This document shows positions 30,507-41,976 of a stretch of DNA of 42,950 bases, piece by piece. A model generated the notes under the pieces. It was not told where the DNA came from. It was given only the letters and a program-made list of their open reading frames with translations, and made no database searches. How positions within the stretch are numbered: position 1 is the first letter of the stretch; every line of letters starts with the position of its first letter. Location: assembly GCA_049999725.1 (NCBI GenBank), contig JBNGIS010008502.1:1-42950 (forward strand). Reading direction: 5' to 3'. This DNA comes from Haplomitrium mnioides. Taxonomy: Eukaryota > Marchantiophyta > Haplomitriopsida > Calobryales. Made by a program: the position numbers and the translations under genes.

Positions 30507-30715
30507 AAGGGGGAGTGTTAGGAGTCTAGCCTAACCTACTCAATAAACCCTAGTTAACTCATACAATAAACCCTAGCTAGAAAGCAATTCACATAAATGC
30601 ACCAATCTACTTAGAGATATACTCTAAGTGATGTATGACAATAAAAAATTGATATGATGAATATATATATAAAAAGAACTTGGAAATGAGCAGACATCAA
30701 ACTTCTACATAGCAC
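30507..30715 (+). repeat. copia-2 PPT and truncated 3' LTR
   Basis: AAGGGGGAG (30507-30515) then TGTTAGGAGTCTAGCC, the PPT/LTR junction. A TATA-like ATATATATATAAAAAG lies near 30661-30676. From about 30716 the sequence instead matches 38783 onward, so the LTR is cut off after about 200 bp. Confidence 0.75.
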
Positions 30716-31318
30716 GTGAGAGATTGATCATGATGTGTCATTGATGATCTTCTTTGAGAGGAACAACGAGGAATACAAAGTATATTCTAATGGCACTTCA
30801 ATTGAAGCAAAGGTACTTGCATGGGAGGGTTATCAGAAGTGGAGGTGGGCTGGAGGGGTGCCTAGAATTGTTGGGAAAAAGTCTCTAGAGGCTCGAGTGA
30901 TCCAAGTGTACTCATTCTTGAAGGGGGACCAACGTTTAGAGGTGAACTGATACTTGAATGAGAAGAAAGTATGTTTCGTCTTGAAATCGTGAGAGGCAGC
31001 CAAGAAGGGCACTTGGTTATTTATATTCGTGATTTCCCAAGGAGTCAGCCCAAACAACATGAGGAGGGTGCAGCTGGTTGGTCATTCAAAGGAGCCGAAG
31101 GCAAAGGGTAACTACATTAGTACCCACACACTACGGAGAAGACTTGATTGAGGTCTCGTGTGTAGTGGGTTCTAGCAGTCCGAGGGTCGTCTTCTAGAGG
31201 TGGAAGTTAAACAAGACCTCTTCCAAGCTTTTGGAAATGAAAGCAAGACCTTCTAGCGATGGAAGTGTATAAACTATCTAGAGCACGTGCGTGAGTGGGG
31301 GGGGGGGGGGGGTGAAAA

Positions 31319-31359
<41 letters not shown>

Positions 31360-31761
31360 CAAAGTGCGAAGTGATGTGGAAGCAATCCTGGTGGTGTCAG
31401 ACAGTCATTGGTCAATGGCACTCTATGCTTTTGCTATGTGAATAGTGTAGATATATGTATAAATGATGTTGTGATATAAGTGTAAATATCCCTTAGAGAC
31501 TGTGCAGAGCTTAGAAAGGGGTGCAAGAAGGCATAGAACAAGGGTGTTGGAGTAGCCAAACCTTTAGAGTTTCAGGAGTAAGAGGTAGCGTTAGGTGTAT
31601 GAACATAGCACTATTATTTTTTCCCCCTTAGGGCTTAGAATATATGAAGTCTTGAAGCCACCTTGAGAGCAAGAATTCAGTTAGTGAGAAGTATCTGAAT
31701 GGGTCATGTGTTGGCTTGAGGTTATGGTGGAAAAAGAGGAGTTGGGGGGCTTGGAGTGACA
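30716..31761 (+). repeat. truncated gypsy-type LTR (H1)
   Basis: 30716-31140 aligns with 38783-39210 (for example GTGAGAGATTGATC and GAGTGATCCAAGTGTACTC) and more distantly with 20855-21400 of the non-autonomous LTR. It appears to end ...GGAGTGACA at 31761, and a PBS-like TGGCGCTAGA follows at 31797. The 5' part of this LTR is missing. The short open frame at 30735-30950 is not convincing as a gene. Confidence 0.7.
31297..31357. repeat. G16 and G39 homopolymers
   Basis: Sixteen G (31297-31312), then TGAAAA, then 39 G (31319-31357). Lengths are probably inexact. Both could form G-quadruplex structure. Confidence 0.88.
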
Positions 31762-31796
31762 TAAGTGATTGGGGGCTAGAATGTTCCCTAAATGGT

Positions 31797-33000
31797 TGGC
31801 GCTAGATAGATATAACTACGCTAAGCATGTCCACCATAATGAGGTTGAAATAGAGTAGGAGGGCCTTAAAAAGTCAATCGATTCCTTGGTGCTTGATTTT
31901 GATGACCCCATACCAGATGAGGGTAGAAGGTGGAATAGAGTATGGAGAGAGCTATTAATTGTTTTAGTAGAGTTGTCCTTTCCCATTTCCGTAATGGGCC
32001 ATAACCACTCTGGACAAAAAACAAGAGCTAAGTACTAGTCTTCTAATAGTTCAAGTAGTGATGGGGAGACCAAGGAGAGCTCTTCATCTACCACTGACAG
32101 TGACGATGACTCATATAGTAGCAACTTCAATGAGGATAGTTCTTCACAAAGAAAGAAGAAGAAAAAGGAGTGAAAGAGGAAGAAGGCTACCAAAGAGAGG
32201 AAAGATCGCTTTGTAAAGTTAAGGTCAAAGGTGGAGGCAATGCACATACTCCTTCCGGGAATCAAGTCAAAGGTAGATCGCAGATCACATATCATCCTAA
32301 GAGGACCTGCATGCATGAGAGGGCTGGACAATTAGATAGATGGGACGCAAACAGGCCATCGAAACAATCATTATGGTGTGCTAGAATTGTGGCAACTCAA
32401 CATGGTTTGTCCATTTGTCTCAAAAAATGGAGACAAAATTATGGTCAACCAGCTGCAATGCGTTCCTAGTACCAAGAAGAGGAAAGAACACTACCAGATT
32501 GGGAAACCTCAGCATCAGTTGATTGTTGTTGAGTGGTGGCTAGATCGGGATCCAAGTCTCATAAGAAAGGGCAAAAGGCCAAGAAGGCTACAAATTAAGT
32601 GTTGTTGTCCTTAAGTCATGCAAATTACAAAAGGGAAAACCCCACATGGCTCTATTTGATGCATCAAGAAGACTTGGGAGAAATGTCATAGGCCTTGAAG
32701 AAAGCCAAGGAGGAGACTGTGGTCAAAGAGACCCTAAAGGAGGTCCTAGGGCAGCCAGCATTGGATGATCCAAAAGACCTCAAGAATCATGAAGCATTCA
32801 TGGCAGAAGCGCAAACACCTACTCCTTATGTCATTCAAACTGATGCAAATGAAGCAAAACGAGAAAGGGAGGCATACGTTGGAATGCTTGCGAGCATTGG
32901 GAGGACTGGATTAAATCTGAAAGGGAAGTTCACAACAGAGCCTCATCACTTGTCAGATGAGGAGCGCCAAGAGGGCCTGTGTTGATCTAGCCGTGAACCA
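31797..33000 (+). pseudogene. gag-like remnant of element H1
   Basis: Begins with a PBS-like TGGCGCTAGA (31797-31806). ATGGGCCATAACC at about 31994 aligns with the same word at 22069 in the non-autonomous element. Then come the same modules: acidic Ser/Asp/Glu segment (32040-32140), Lys-rich segment, helix with KVEAMHILLPGI, and the knuckle region near 32367-32408, where CX2C remains but Trp became a stop and the His/Cys half is lost. An open frame of 96 codons (32695-32985, KEETVVKETLKEVLGQ, DANEAKREREAYVGM) lies in the acidic C-terminal part. No pol domain follows. It is a third, more decayed relative of the gag-like protein. Confidence 0.72.
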
Positions 33001-33287
33001 TAATTAAAAGGGCAGTGGATACCATCATACTTGATTGGGGGCAGTCCCGACGATCAACCTCACAATGTTGTCATGAAAGGACATCATCAAGTGGCACAGT
33101 GGACGCTAGAACCGAACGATTGCAGCCAGAAATGAACCAAAAACAAAAGGAGCGTGGACATTGTCGTATTCAACGGAGTTCAGTCCCAAAGGGCAAACCC
33201 TAAATGCACTCAGGTTAGAACTTGGTAAAGTGAAGGATGGAAGGCCACGTGAGATGAAAGGTTGCATCCTAGAGGACCAAAACTAAA
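33001..33287. other. unassigned tail of H1 internal region
   Basis: No coding match seen. It ends exactly where the inverted repeat begins. Confidence 0.5.
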
Positions 33288-35010
33288 CAGGGCGACTCGC
33301 GAATGTGTCTGTGGATTTCCAATGAGTATGGCTGTGAGAAAGGGTGTGTGGCGACGATGAATCCCCTGTAAACGAAGAAGGATCGGCTGCGAGGCAACCA
33401 AGTGATGCGAGCTCTGCTGCGATGATCAAAATGAAGAGCTGAACCCGACGAAGGACCTGTTTGAATCAATTGTGCTGCGCTGCGCCCAACTGAAGAACTA
33501 CCTCGCTGATGAGGATTGCTGATGAAGATTGAGTTGAGACGAACTGCTGCAAGGAAGGTTCGGTGGCACGGAGTTTTCTGATGACGAACAAAGGTGCTTG
33601 GGGAAATTAATCTATGGAGAATTGAGGCGATGCTGTGGATAGATTTGCGTGAGTACCTGGTGCGGAAATGCTCCTGCTGCGAAGTGATGAGCTGCAAAAG
33701 GAGGAATTATATTGCAAAGGAATCGAAGTGAAAGAAGAACGAAGAGCATTTGGAATAAAGTGGAAATCAATCGGATCAGCGAGGAAGTGGGCGACAGAAT
33801 TCTGCTTTGTGAAAAATTGGAATCGGAAGGAATTGAAGTTGTAAAAGGATAAGTAAGATTTGGAAGCTAGGGGGAGAGTCCGTGGTCCGTGAAGAAGGCT
33901 TCGGAAAGTCGCCTTCCTATGTGGGGAACCCCAGTTAAGAGGGTTTACGTTAAGAGTCTGTGTGGGGATCCGAATTGGAATCCCCGATTTGATTGGTTCC
34001 GTGGGGAGTTCTGATATGAGGAGCACTGGTTAATTTGGATTCCGAAGCGGGTTAATTAATCGAACAAAAAGGTGATTTATTGAAGATTCGGACGACATGG
34101 ACGTACTTGGGAAAACTTGAATCGGGTATCTTCAGAAAGTTCGAAAGGAATCTGTAGAGCTCTTAGTTCTTACAACAAACTTTTCGACAAGTCAGGTAAA
34201 CAAGCCTTCTTTAATGTTCTTACATAGAACTTTTTGATGCCTTGTAAAAAGAAGAAGCCTCTCAAGGTTCCTATATCAAGGGACATTGGCGAAAGGAAGA
34301 TATATCAATGATTAGACGGAGGAAGAACGTAGAGGCCGAAAAGGTGACTTATCGACAGTCCAGGCCAAAAGGAAAACTAAGTATCGAAACAAGGATAAAT
34401 CGAAGATCTGGCAAGAAAGGGAAGATGGAGCCGGAAGGGCAATATATCGAAGGCGGAGCCCATCTAAGGGGGTTCCGGTCTGCCATCCGATGTGGGACAC
34501 CCCAGGTAAAATGGTTCCGATTGACCTTCCTAAGTGGAGAGTCCACTTAGCAGGGTTCCGAAGGGGGCTAACAAGGGTTGCTGAAACGAGGATATAGCGC
34601 AGCTCTAGTATAGAAAGAAAGGGTGCTGAAACAAAGATTTATCACCTGTCCAAGGAGAAGTAAGCAGTGCGGAAACGGCAATATATCACAAGGTCGAAAA
34701 GAAGAAACGAGAAGAGATCTACCGAAAGGATAACAAATCTTAGATCTGACCTTGGGAGAACCAAAAATGTCAAAAAGGTGATCTAGCGTAGATCTGACAG
34801 AAGAGGAAGCGGTGCCGAAAAGGAGATCTAGCATCAATCTAGTTGGGGCAAAAACAGAGGTTCTTCATAGTTCTTATACAGAGGGTCAAGGCCTTGTGGA
34901 TGACGTGGCAGCTGCGAAAGTCAGCAGGTCAACGGGCAGTCAGCCCAACGGTCTGGCTACCCCTCTGCGGAGCGGCGTTGGACGGCACCACAACGGAAAC
35001 GTGGCACCTC
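33288..35010 (+). repeat. left arm of a 1723-bp inverted repeat
   Basis: CAGGGCGACTCGCGAATG at 33288 pairs with CATTCGCGAGTCGCCCTG ending near 37905. GGAAACGTGGCACCTC ending at 35010 pairs with GAGGTGCCACGTTTCC from 36184. Both arms are 1723 bp. In a 160-base stretch compared by eye, identity was about 90 percent, mostly transition differences. The arm is part of an S-family LTR in the opposite orientation to the rest of that LTR. A motif GGATGACGTGG lies at 34898-34908. Confidence 0.88.
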
Positions 35011-35242
35011 AAAACTGCTCCTCATGAATCTGCAATTAACAACTTGAGCAGACGACCTCACAGACATGAACTCTCTGTATATTTCTTGAAGCACACATGT
35101 ACAATGAGAACCCCAGAACAAAAGCTTGACAAATGACTTGTACCCCTCTCTCTGTTCCACTAGAAAGTAAAAACAACCAACAGCACTATCCTAATGCTAC
35201 TGGAACTGATCTTCTGCACAAGCTAAAGCTAAGGCGACACCA

Positions 35243-35342
35243 NNNNNNNNNNNNNNNNNNNNNNNNNNNNNNNNNNNNNNNNNNNNNNNNNNNNNNNNNN
35301 NNNNNNNNNNNNNNNNNNNNNNNNNNNNNNNNNNNNNNNNNN
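35243..35342. other. assembly gap, 100 N
   Basis: Placeholder gap inside the spacer of the inverted repeat. The true spacer length is therefore unknown. Confidence 0.99.
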
Positions 35343-35908
35343 GGACTTTCCTCCCCTTGGCTGTCCCTCACGAAATACAAACAGAAAGAACTCTCCTCTC
35401 CTCTAAGTGTTGGTCCATCTCCAAATGTGGGATCTGCCTTCACATATGAGTCCACCTGAGTAGTTTGAGCCTCTAGAGCCTCCTGCTCTACGATTCCTAG
35501 TACTCCTTAGTCCACCTCCACCCTGCAATGGCCTTCCTTCACGAGTACACCCACCTCACCAGAGATCTCACCAGAATTCTCTCCTCTGTCTCCCATTGCT
35601 CTCTCTGCACAAAACTATCGGCCCTTCAACAACAAAGCGAGGACCCCTTTATCCCCCTTTTGCGAATTATACTTTTTTGTTTTTCATCTACCTTGCAATT
35701 TGGATTATTGCTGGCTTGAGATGTTGGTCGGTGGAAATTTGGTGTAGATTTGAAAAGGATTGGCGCATACCGTAGAATGCAACTTTCGGCGCAGATTCAA
35801 TGTGAATTCCAAGGGATCGGGTAATTTCTGCAAGGCGACAGAGCTTGGCGCACAATCTAAAGTGAATTCAACGGTTCGTTCTGAAATCGCTCATCGATCC
35901 TCAAAGCA

Positions 35909-36199
35909 CCACGTTTCCGCAGATCCGCGTACACTCCGAAGAAGCCCATGGACTCTCTCGTAGTGCCACGTTTCCGCTGAGATTCAATATTCCCAAGGAA
36001 TCTATAAGATTCCTGTTGATTTGCAGTTTCCCCAGAGGTGCCACGTTTCCATAAAGCTTGAGATTCCCGTAGAATCTATAAGATTCTCGTTGATGCTCGG
36101 AGTTCCGTTGAATGCCACATAATCTATTTATGCTAAGATGCCAGCGGAATCTGTTAGATTCCCGCAGATTCCTGAGTCCCGTGGAGGTGCCACGTTTCC
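35909..36199 (-). repeat. 75-bp tandem modules each carrying CCACGTTTCC
   Basis: CCACGTTTCC at 35909, 35966, 36041 and 36190, and a decayed CCACATAATC at 36116; spacing 57, 75, 75, 74. GATTC and CTATAAGATTC words recur between them. On the minus strand this reads GGAAACGTGG, again an ACGTGG core. Confidence 0.82.
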
Positions 36200-37906
36200 G
36201 CTGTGGCGCCGTCCGACGCCACTCCATAGAGGGGTAGCCGGACCGTTGCGCTGACCGCCCGTTGACCCGCTGACTTTCGTAGCTACGACGTCATCCGCAA
36301 GGCCTTCACCCTCTGTATAAGAACTATGAAGAACCTCCGTTTTTGCCCCAACTGGATCGGTGCTAGATCTCCTTTTCGGCACCGCTTCCTCTTCTGTCAG
36401 ATCTACGCTAGATCACCTTTTTGACATTTTTGGTTCTCCCAGGGTCACATCTAAGATTTGTCATCCTTCCGGTAGATCTCTTCTCGTTTCTTCTTTTCGA
36501 CCCTGTGATATATTGCCGTTTCCGCACTGCTTGCTTCTCCTTGGACAGGTGATAAATCTATTTTTCAGCTCCTTTTCTTTCTATACTAGAGCTACACTAT
36601 ATCCTCGTTTCGGCAACCCTTGATAGCCCCCTTCGTAACCCTGCTAAGTGGACTCTCCACTTAGAAAGGTCAATCAGAACCGTTTTACTTGGGGTGTCCC
36701 ACATCGGATGGCAGATCGGAACCCCTTTAAGTGGGCTCTGCCTTTGATTTATCGCCCTTCCAGCTCCATCTTCCCTTTCCTGCCAGATCTTTGATTTATC
36801 CTTGTTTTGATACTTAGTTTTCCTTTTGGATTGGACTGTCGATAAGTCACCTTTCCGACCTCTACGTTCTTCCTCCGTCCAATCATTGATATATCTTCCT
36901 TTTTCCAATGTCCTTTGATATAGGAACCTTGAGAGGCTTCTTCTTTTTACAAGGCATCGAAAAGTTCTATGTAAGAACATTAAAGAAGGCTTGTTTACGT
37001 TACTTGTCGAAAAGTTCATTGTAAGAACTAAGAGCTCCGTAGATTCCTTTCAAACTTTCTGAAGATACCCGATTCGAGTTTTCCCAAGTACGTCCCTGTC
37101 GTTTGAATCTTCGATAAATCACCTTTTTGTCCAATTAATTAACCCGCTTCAGAATCCAAATTAACCAGTGCTCCCCACATTGGAACTCCCCACAGAACCA
37201 ATTAAACCGGGGATTCCACTTCGGATCCCCACACGAACTCTTAACGTAAACCCTCTTAACTAGGGTTCCCCACATAGGAAGGCAACTTTCTGAAGCCTTC
37301 TTCACGGACCACAGACTCTCCCCCTCGCTTCGAAATCTTACTTATCCCTTTACAACTTCAATTACTTCCGATTCCGATTTTTCGCAAAGCAGAATTCCGT
37401 CGCCCACTTCCTCGCTGATACGATTGATTTCCACTTTATTCAAAATGCTCTTCGTTCTTCTTTCACTTCGATTACTTCGCAATATAATTCCTCCTTTTGT
37501 AGCTCATCACTTCGCAGCAGGACCATTTCCGCACCAGGTACTCATGCAAATCTATTCGCAGCATCATTTCAATTCTCCATAGATTAATTTCCCCAAGCAC
37601 CTTCATTCGTCATCAGAAAACTCTGTGCCACCGAATTTTCCTTGCAGCAGTTTGTCTCAACTCAATCTTCAACAGAAATCCTCATCAGCAAGGTAATTCT
37701 TCAGTTGGGCGCAGCGCAGCACAATTGATTCAAACAGGTCCTTCGTCGGGTTCAGCTCTTCATTTCGATCGTCGCAGCAGGGCTCGCATCACTTGGTTGC
37801 CTCGCAGTCGATCCTTCTTCGTTTATAGGGGATTCATCATCGCCATGCACCCTTTCTCACAGCCATACTCACTGGAAATCCATAGACACATTCGCGAGTC
37901 GCCCTG
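36184..37906 (-). repeat. right arm of the 1723-bp inverted repeat
   Basis: Reverse complement of 33288-35010, here continuous with the outer LTR sequence to 38403, so this arm is the one in its native context. CTACGACGTCATCCGC near 36285 is the decayed partner of the motif at 34898. Confidence 0.88.
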
Positions 37907-38403
37907 GCCTCTGCATATATCCCATAAGTTTTCGACAATGTTGCTGAAGTAGTATATAAAGATCTCACTCCTTCAGTCCTTCGAGAGGCAGCCCCCTAGA
38001 GGGGTGTAAGGCCACCGCTTAACTTCTTGCCCATGGAGGGATCTAGTTCAGGGCTAAACAACGCAACTCGTCCTCCGAGATACACTTCAACTGGCTCCTA
38101 GGCAAGATGTCCATCAATGAACAAAATAGATAGATAGATAGGGGCTGGCTGAGCCTCAACACCTAGATTAGTTTTACAGAGAATTTTCTTTTTCTAAAAA
38201 AATTAATTACCTCAGCTTCCTCATTACCCAAGCTTCTCTCCTTGGCCAATGATCTCCAAAATCTCCTCACCAGTACTTATTTACATATTTTTACACTTTA
38301 CTCTCACAAAATTGAAGCTTTGCTACTTCCCTCTCACTCCACTGCTCAGAAGAGACCACCTTCAAGTAGTTTCTGACCTTTTGTCAGGAACCATGCCCTC
38401 ACA

Positions 38404-39225
38404 GATGGTGAACCATCGACATCCTTAGGACATGTGTGGTCACCAGCACACTGAGTTCAGTATTCAAAATCTGGCGGGGTGGTCCTTACCACCATTCAAT
38501 GGAGAGGCTTTCAAGCAAAGGCTCATGATGGAAAGCAAGCAAGGAAGAGACAAACGAGCATGGAGTATAGATACTCTTACTTTGTGGTGTGAAGGGTTGG
38601 AGGAGTCAAGGAAGTGTGGATGTGCACAAGTGTGTGCATTGATGCATTGTTTGACTTTGCCAGCAATGCACAGTGGTTGAGCAATTGGTTTTCGTAAGGA
38701 TGTTGGTGCGGTTCACAAAATGTGGATACGTACAAAGGTGCGTGTTGATGCATTTTTCATGTTGTTGGCGATGCACTAAGGGTGAGAGATTGATCTTGAT
38801 GTGTCTTTGATGATCTTGTGCGAGGGGAATAGTGAGGAACATAGAGCGTATTCTAGTGGCACCTCAATTGAAGCGAGTGTACTTGCAAAGGAGCACTATC
38901 ACGAGTGGAGGTGGACTCAAGGGGTGTTGAGAATCATTGGGCAAGAGGCTCTAGAGGCTTGAGCGATCCAAGTGTACTCATTCTTGAAGGCAAACTAGTG
39001 TTCAGAGGTGAATCGATACTTGAAGAAAAATAGAGTACATTTGGCCTGAAAATTGTGAGAGGGACCCATGAAGGACTTGGGGTCATCTCAAATCATGATT
39101 GCGAAAGGAAGTCAGCTCTAGTAGCATAAGGAGGGTGCAATTGGTTAGTCATTCAAGGGGATTGAAGGCAAGTGGTGGTTGCGGTAGTGCCTACGCATTG
39201 GGGAGAATAATAAACTTCTTAAGGT
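38404..39225 (+). repeat. gypsy-type LTR fragment (H2)
   Basis: 38783-39210 aligns with 30716-31140 (H1), including CTCTAGAGGCTTGAGCGATC from 38949. It is flanked by the S2 LTR on the left and by gypsy integrase sequence on the right. It may be the other LTR of the H1 element, separated by the S2 insertion; this is inference. Confidence 0.7.
38612..38790 (+). repeat. two tandem copies, period 106 bp
   Basis: AAGTGTGGATGTGCACAAG (38612) and AAATGTGGATACGTACAAA (38718) start two copies that continue in parallel through TGCATT...GCAATGCAC / GCGATGCAC and then (T/G)TGAG. Confidence 0.8.
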
Positions 39226-40885
39226 TAGACACATAGAACATAGGATAAATCTTCATATGGAGAGGAAAATAAAATTGTAAGCAACAATTTAAATAGCTAG
39301 GGAAATGAGAAAATACCGATCCAAGCTAGAGAAAACTTACAGACTTAAGTATCTAGAGATAATGGAGCACTATGAAAAGAGAGCATAATAGAGAGTATAA
39401 GAAAAATCATTGCAATGTTTGTCCACATATTGTTTTGCCAATTTTGAGCAAAAATAAGATGGTTATAAACATCTTTCAAAGAAGAAGACAAAACTGTGGA
39501 AATAATTGAAACATTGGAAAACAAAAAAATACAAACCATCGAGAACAAGAGGATGTTGACCTAAATTGAGATTTAGATTTATTGTAGTCAAACTCTACAA
39601 TCAGTAAGAATTTATGTCAATCAATTTGATGAAGAATGATAAATGCTCAAGCATATATTCTACAGTACAAGTAGCATGTTTATTTTGACCATCTATGTGA
39701 GGAGGATAAGCTATAGACATAGAGAATTCGGTGCCCAAAAGCTTGAAAAATTCTCGCCAAAAATTTCTATTGAGATATAAATTCCAACTATATACCAACA
39801 ACTTAGGCATTCTATGACAATGGGAAGGAACATCAAAGTTACAGTTTGTCAATTGTAGAGCATTTACCATTGATGCCAATGGAAGTCACTCATTGAGCTT
39901 GTCCAAAAACATCACGATTACGATAAACCCACGAGGCATAGTCGCAAGTGAAGTAATAAGATTTAAACTTACATGTTCTCAATGAGAAACATGAATGCGT
40001 AGCGATTGTTGAAGTCCACTATTTTTTATTCAAAGCTTTATTTCGTTGACAAATTTAACAAAAACGAACAAATCCACAAACATTTTGGGTTAGATTTGAC
40101 CACCATCAAGTACGTTGAAGTAAATACAAGATTTTTTCTACTCCAAGCTGTTATAAGATTGGAATATCATGTGCTTCTTGTAAGAAAACAATACAAAGTG
40201 TGTCATCTTTTGTACTTTAGAGTTGATGGTGTGAATAGAGAATACCATCTAAAATTGAAAAAATCATAATACTCACTATCTTTTACCACTATATATGCTT
40301 AAACAATATTGAAAAAGACATGTTCTTGTAGTTTTTGCCAATGACCTCTAATTGTTGCCTCATTAAAATGTAATATGCTAATATTTGATGCCTCTTAAGA
40401 ATTCAATCGATGATATGGCTTTTGTGACAATATACTTGAAATGTTGTCAATCTTTCTTGGCTTGTGCTTCAACTTGACATCAAACAATTTTAATTGATCT
40501 TTCTATCCATGATGACGACTTGCTATATTTTTCAAGTGAATTCCTTGCAATAGGGGTTTGTGTTTGGTGCAAATAAGTACAAGTTTTCCTTAAAGACATG
40601 TCTCTTAATCTTAGTAGTATAAGCCATTGCAAGTTGCTCTTGATCTCTTGTAGAATAGTTTGTCTCTACTATATTAAATTAGCGTAATATGAAGGCAATT
40701 AGATGAAGTCCATCTTCAAAATCCAATTTTAGCATTGTTCCAATAGCAAAATAAGAAGCATCAAAAGAAACTATACAATGTGCTTTTGGATCACATTGTT
40801 GGAGAATAAGACAAAAAGTGATTGCATACTTTAGTTGCTTAAATGTTCCTTGCTTTTTGGCGATGTAATAGTACAAGCATCATGC
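39226..40885 (-). pseudogene. gypsy-2 RT end, RNase H and integrase remnant
   Basis: On the minus strand, RNase H blocks HCIVSFDASYFAIGTML and GLHLIAFILR lie at 40876-40679. A zinc-finger tail QRNKALN follows (about 40040-40080). The integrase core block NFWREFFKLLGTEFSMSIAY plus PPHIDGQNK is at 39800-39690, and C-terminal sequence TVLSSSLKDVYNHLIFAQN near 39490-39420. The frames are riddled with stops. In HIDGQNK the position of the catalytic Glu (QxER in relatives) is not clearly kept. It is a different gypsy lineage from gypsy-1. Confidence 0.8.
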
Positions 40886-40909
40886 TATTTATAAGAAAAT
40901 AGAGAAGGT

Positions 40910-41530
40910 TTGGAGACACTATCTTTAGGAAAGCATGTTTTTATTCATCGATCACAAGCCCTTGCTGCAATCAATTCACTTAAAAAATATGAAAAATTGT
41001 CATTATTCAAGGTAAGATCAACTTTAGCTCTTTGATGTCAAGTTGGAATACAAGTCAAGAAGGTTCCATACCAATTTGATGCATTGTCATGAACGCCTGA
41101 TCACGAACTAAATGCATAAGAGGTTGCAAATGTTAGTATATTGCCTCTTGATGAAGCAACCAGTGATGGCTTTTGACAAAAATTACATGAAGATGCCTTC
41201 TTTAATCTTGTTAGAACATGTTTGGTGGTCAATAATAACAAGTATTATGTATTTTCTATTCAAGATGGTATTCTCTATAAAGACCATCAAATATATGTTC
41301 GACAATATGATGCCATTTGAATGGCTCATTTACAAGAAGCATATGACATTCCAATCCTAAGTCATCTTTGAGTGGACAAGACTATGGCATTGCTTCAACA
41401 CTTATAGTGGCCAAACCTAGCTCAAGATGTTCGGTGCTTTGTTTGTTCTTGAGAAAGTGGTCAATGAAACAAGGCTTCAAATCAAAAACCAATTGGGCTT
41501 CTTCAATCACTATCGATTCCTAGTGCTTGG
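40910..41530 (+). pseudogene. gypsy-3 RNase H end and integrase zinc finger
   Basis: On the plus strand, RNase H C-terminal remnants (ALAAINSLKKYEKLSLFK; PDHELNA near 41098) are followed by QDGILYKDHQIYVRQYDAI, LQEAYDIPILSHL, DKTMALLQH, WPNLAQDVRCFVCS and NKASNQKPIGLLQSLSIP. This is the H2C2 finger region that opens gypsy integrases. It aligns in reverse orientation with 40020-40600 of gypsy-2, so both are the same family. It is cut at 41530 by the next LTR. Confidence 0.82.
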
Positions 41531-41976
41531 TGTCAGCCGGTAGTTTGGAGCACTAAGGCTGAACGCACGAAATCGGAAGCACCACTGGCCACATTGTTCC
41601 CTTTGCAAGTGTGAAGGCCCTTAGGAACAGCTGATTACCTCAAATAGCTGTTAAGAGCAGGGTGCATGAGTCCTGGGAGGGAAACAGGACCATGGCGGAG
41701 GAGGAAGAAGAAGGGATCAGCAACAAGGACACCCGAAGGCACTCCGAAGAAAGGGCAGATCGCGGGGGTCCTGCAGCGGCCACAAAAATGGGAAACAAGG
41801 ATCGGGAGCTGATAGGAGGAGGTAAGATCGTCACGAGGGCGAGTAAGGCCAGGGAAGAGGGACGCCTTGATCCTGCAAGAAACAACGAACCTTGCAGAGG
41901 CAGATTGAACACTCCATCCGACTCGGTAAGTCCTGGCGGAAGAGTGGAGTCCCCGAAGGGTCTCACGAGATTCCAC

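Larger units (their letters stand above)
13816..30715 (+). mobile_element. old Ty1/copia element (copia-2), split by two insertions
   Basis: Protease/integrase remnants at 13816-15642, a 28-bp piece at 18501-18528, and RT/RNase H plus PPT and a truncated LTR at 28358-30715 are in the same orientation and the correct copia order. The two breaks are each flanked by perfect 5-bp duplications (aggcc and ccata) belonging to the insertions, so the three pieces were once contiguous. Stops and small indels are frequent throughout, making this the most decayed copia element here and the host of the other insertions. The 5' end is not recognised. Confidence 0.88.
35011..38403 (-). repeat. S-family LTR (S2), 3' part replaced by the inverted arm
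   Basis: 37140-38403 aligns with 17100-18495 and 35008-35170 with 16536-16700 of the solo LTR. Its minus-strand start is TGTGAGGGCATGG at 38403. The segment matching 15648-16535 of the solo LTR is absent; the inverted arm takes its place, joined over a CCTC microhomology near 35007-35010. The LTR block shared with gypsy-type LTRs lies at 35444-35480 on the minus strand. On the plus strand TATATAAAG is at about 37955. No gene is seen. Confidence 0.78.

Noticed and set aside
30535-30580. AATAAACCCTAG twice, resembling plant telomere repeats (CCCTAAA)
   Set aside because: Only two imperfect copies 23 bases apart inside a copia LTR, not a tandem telomere array.
33269-33697. 142- and 139-codon minus-strand frames (33269-33697, 33607-34026)
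   Set aside because: They lie inside the inverted-repeat LTR arm. The partner arm does not keep them as a single frame, and no domain is visible.
35133-35459. Open frame across the second N gap
   Set aside because: The frame depends on the N run and lies in LTR spacer sequence; no protein similarity seen.
38125-38145. GATA microsatellite (about four units)
   Set aside because: Too short to be notable; ordinary slippage in an LTR.
33234-38408. gatgg near 33235 and at 38404-38408 as a target duplication for the S2 LTR
   Set aside because: The left copy is not next to an LTR end, so a 5-base match is likely chance.
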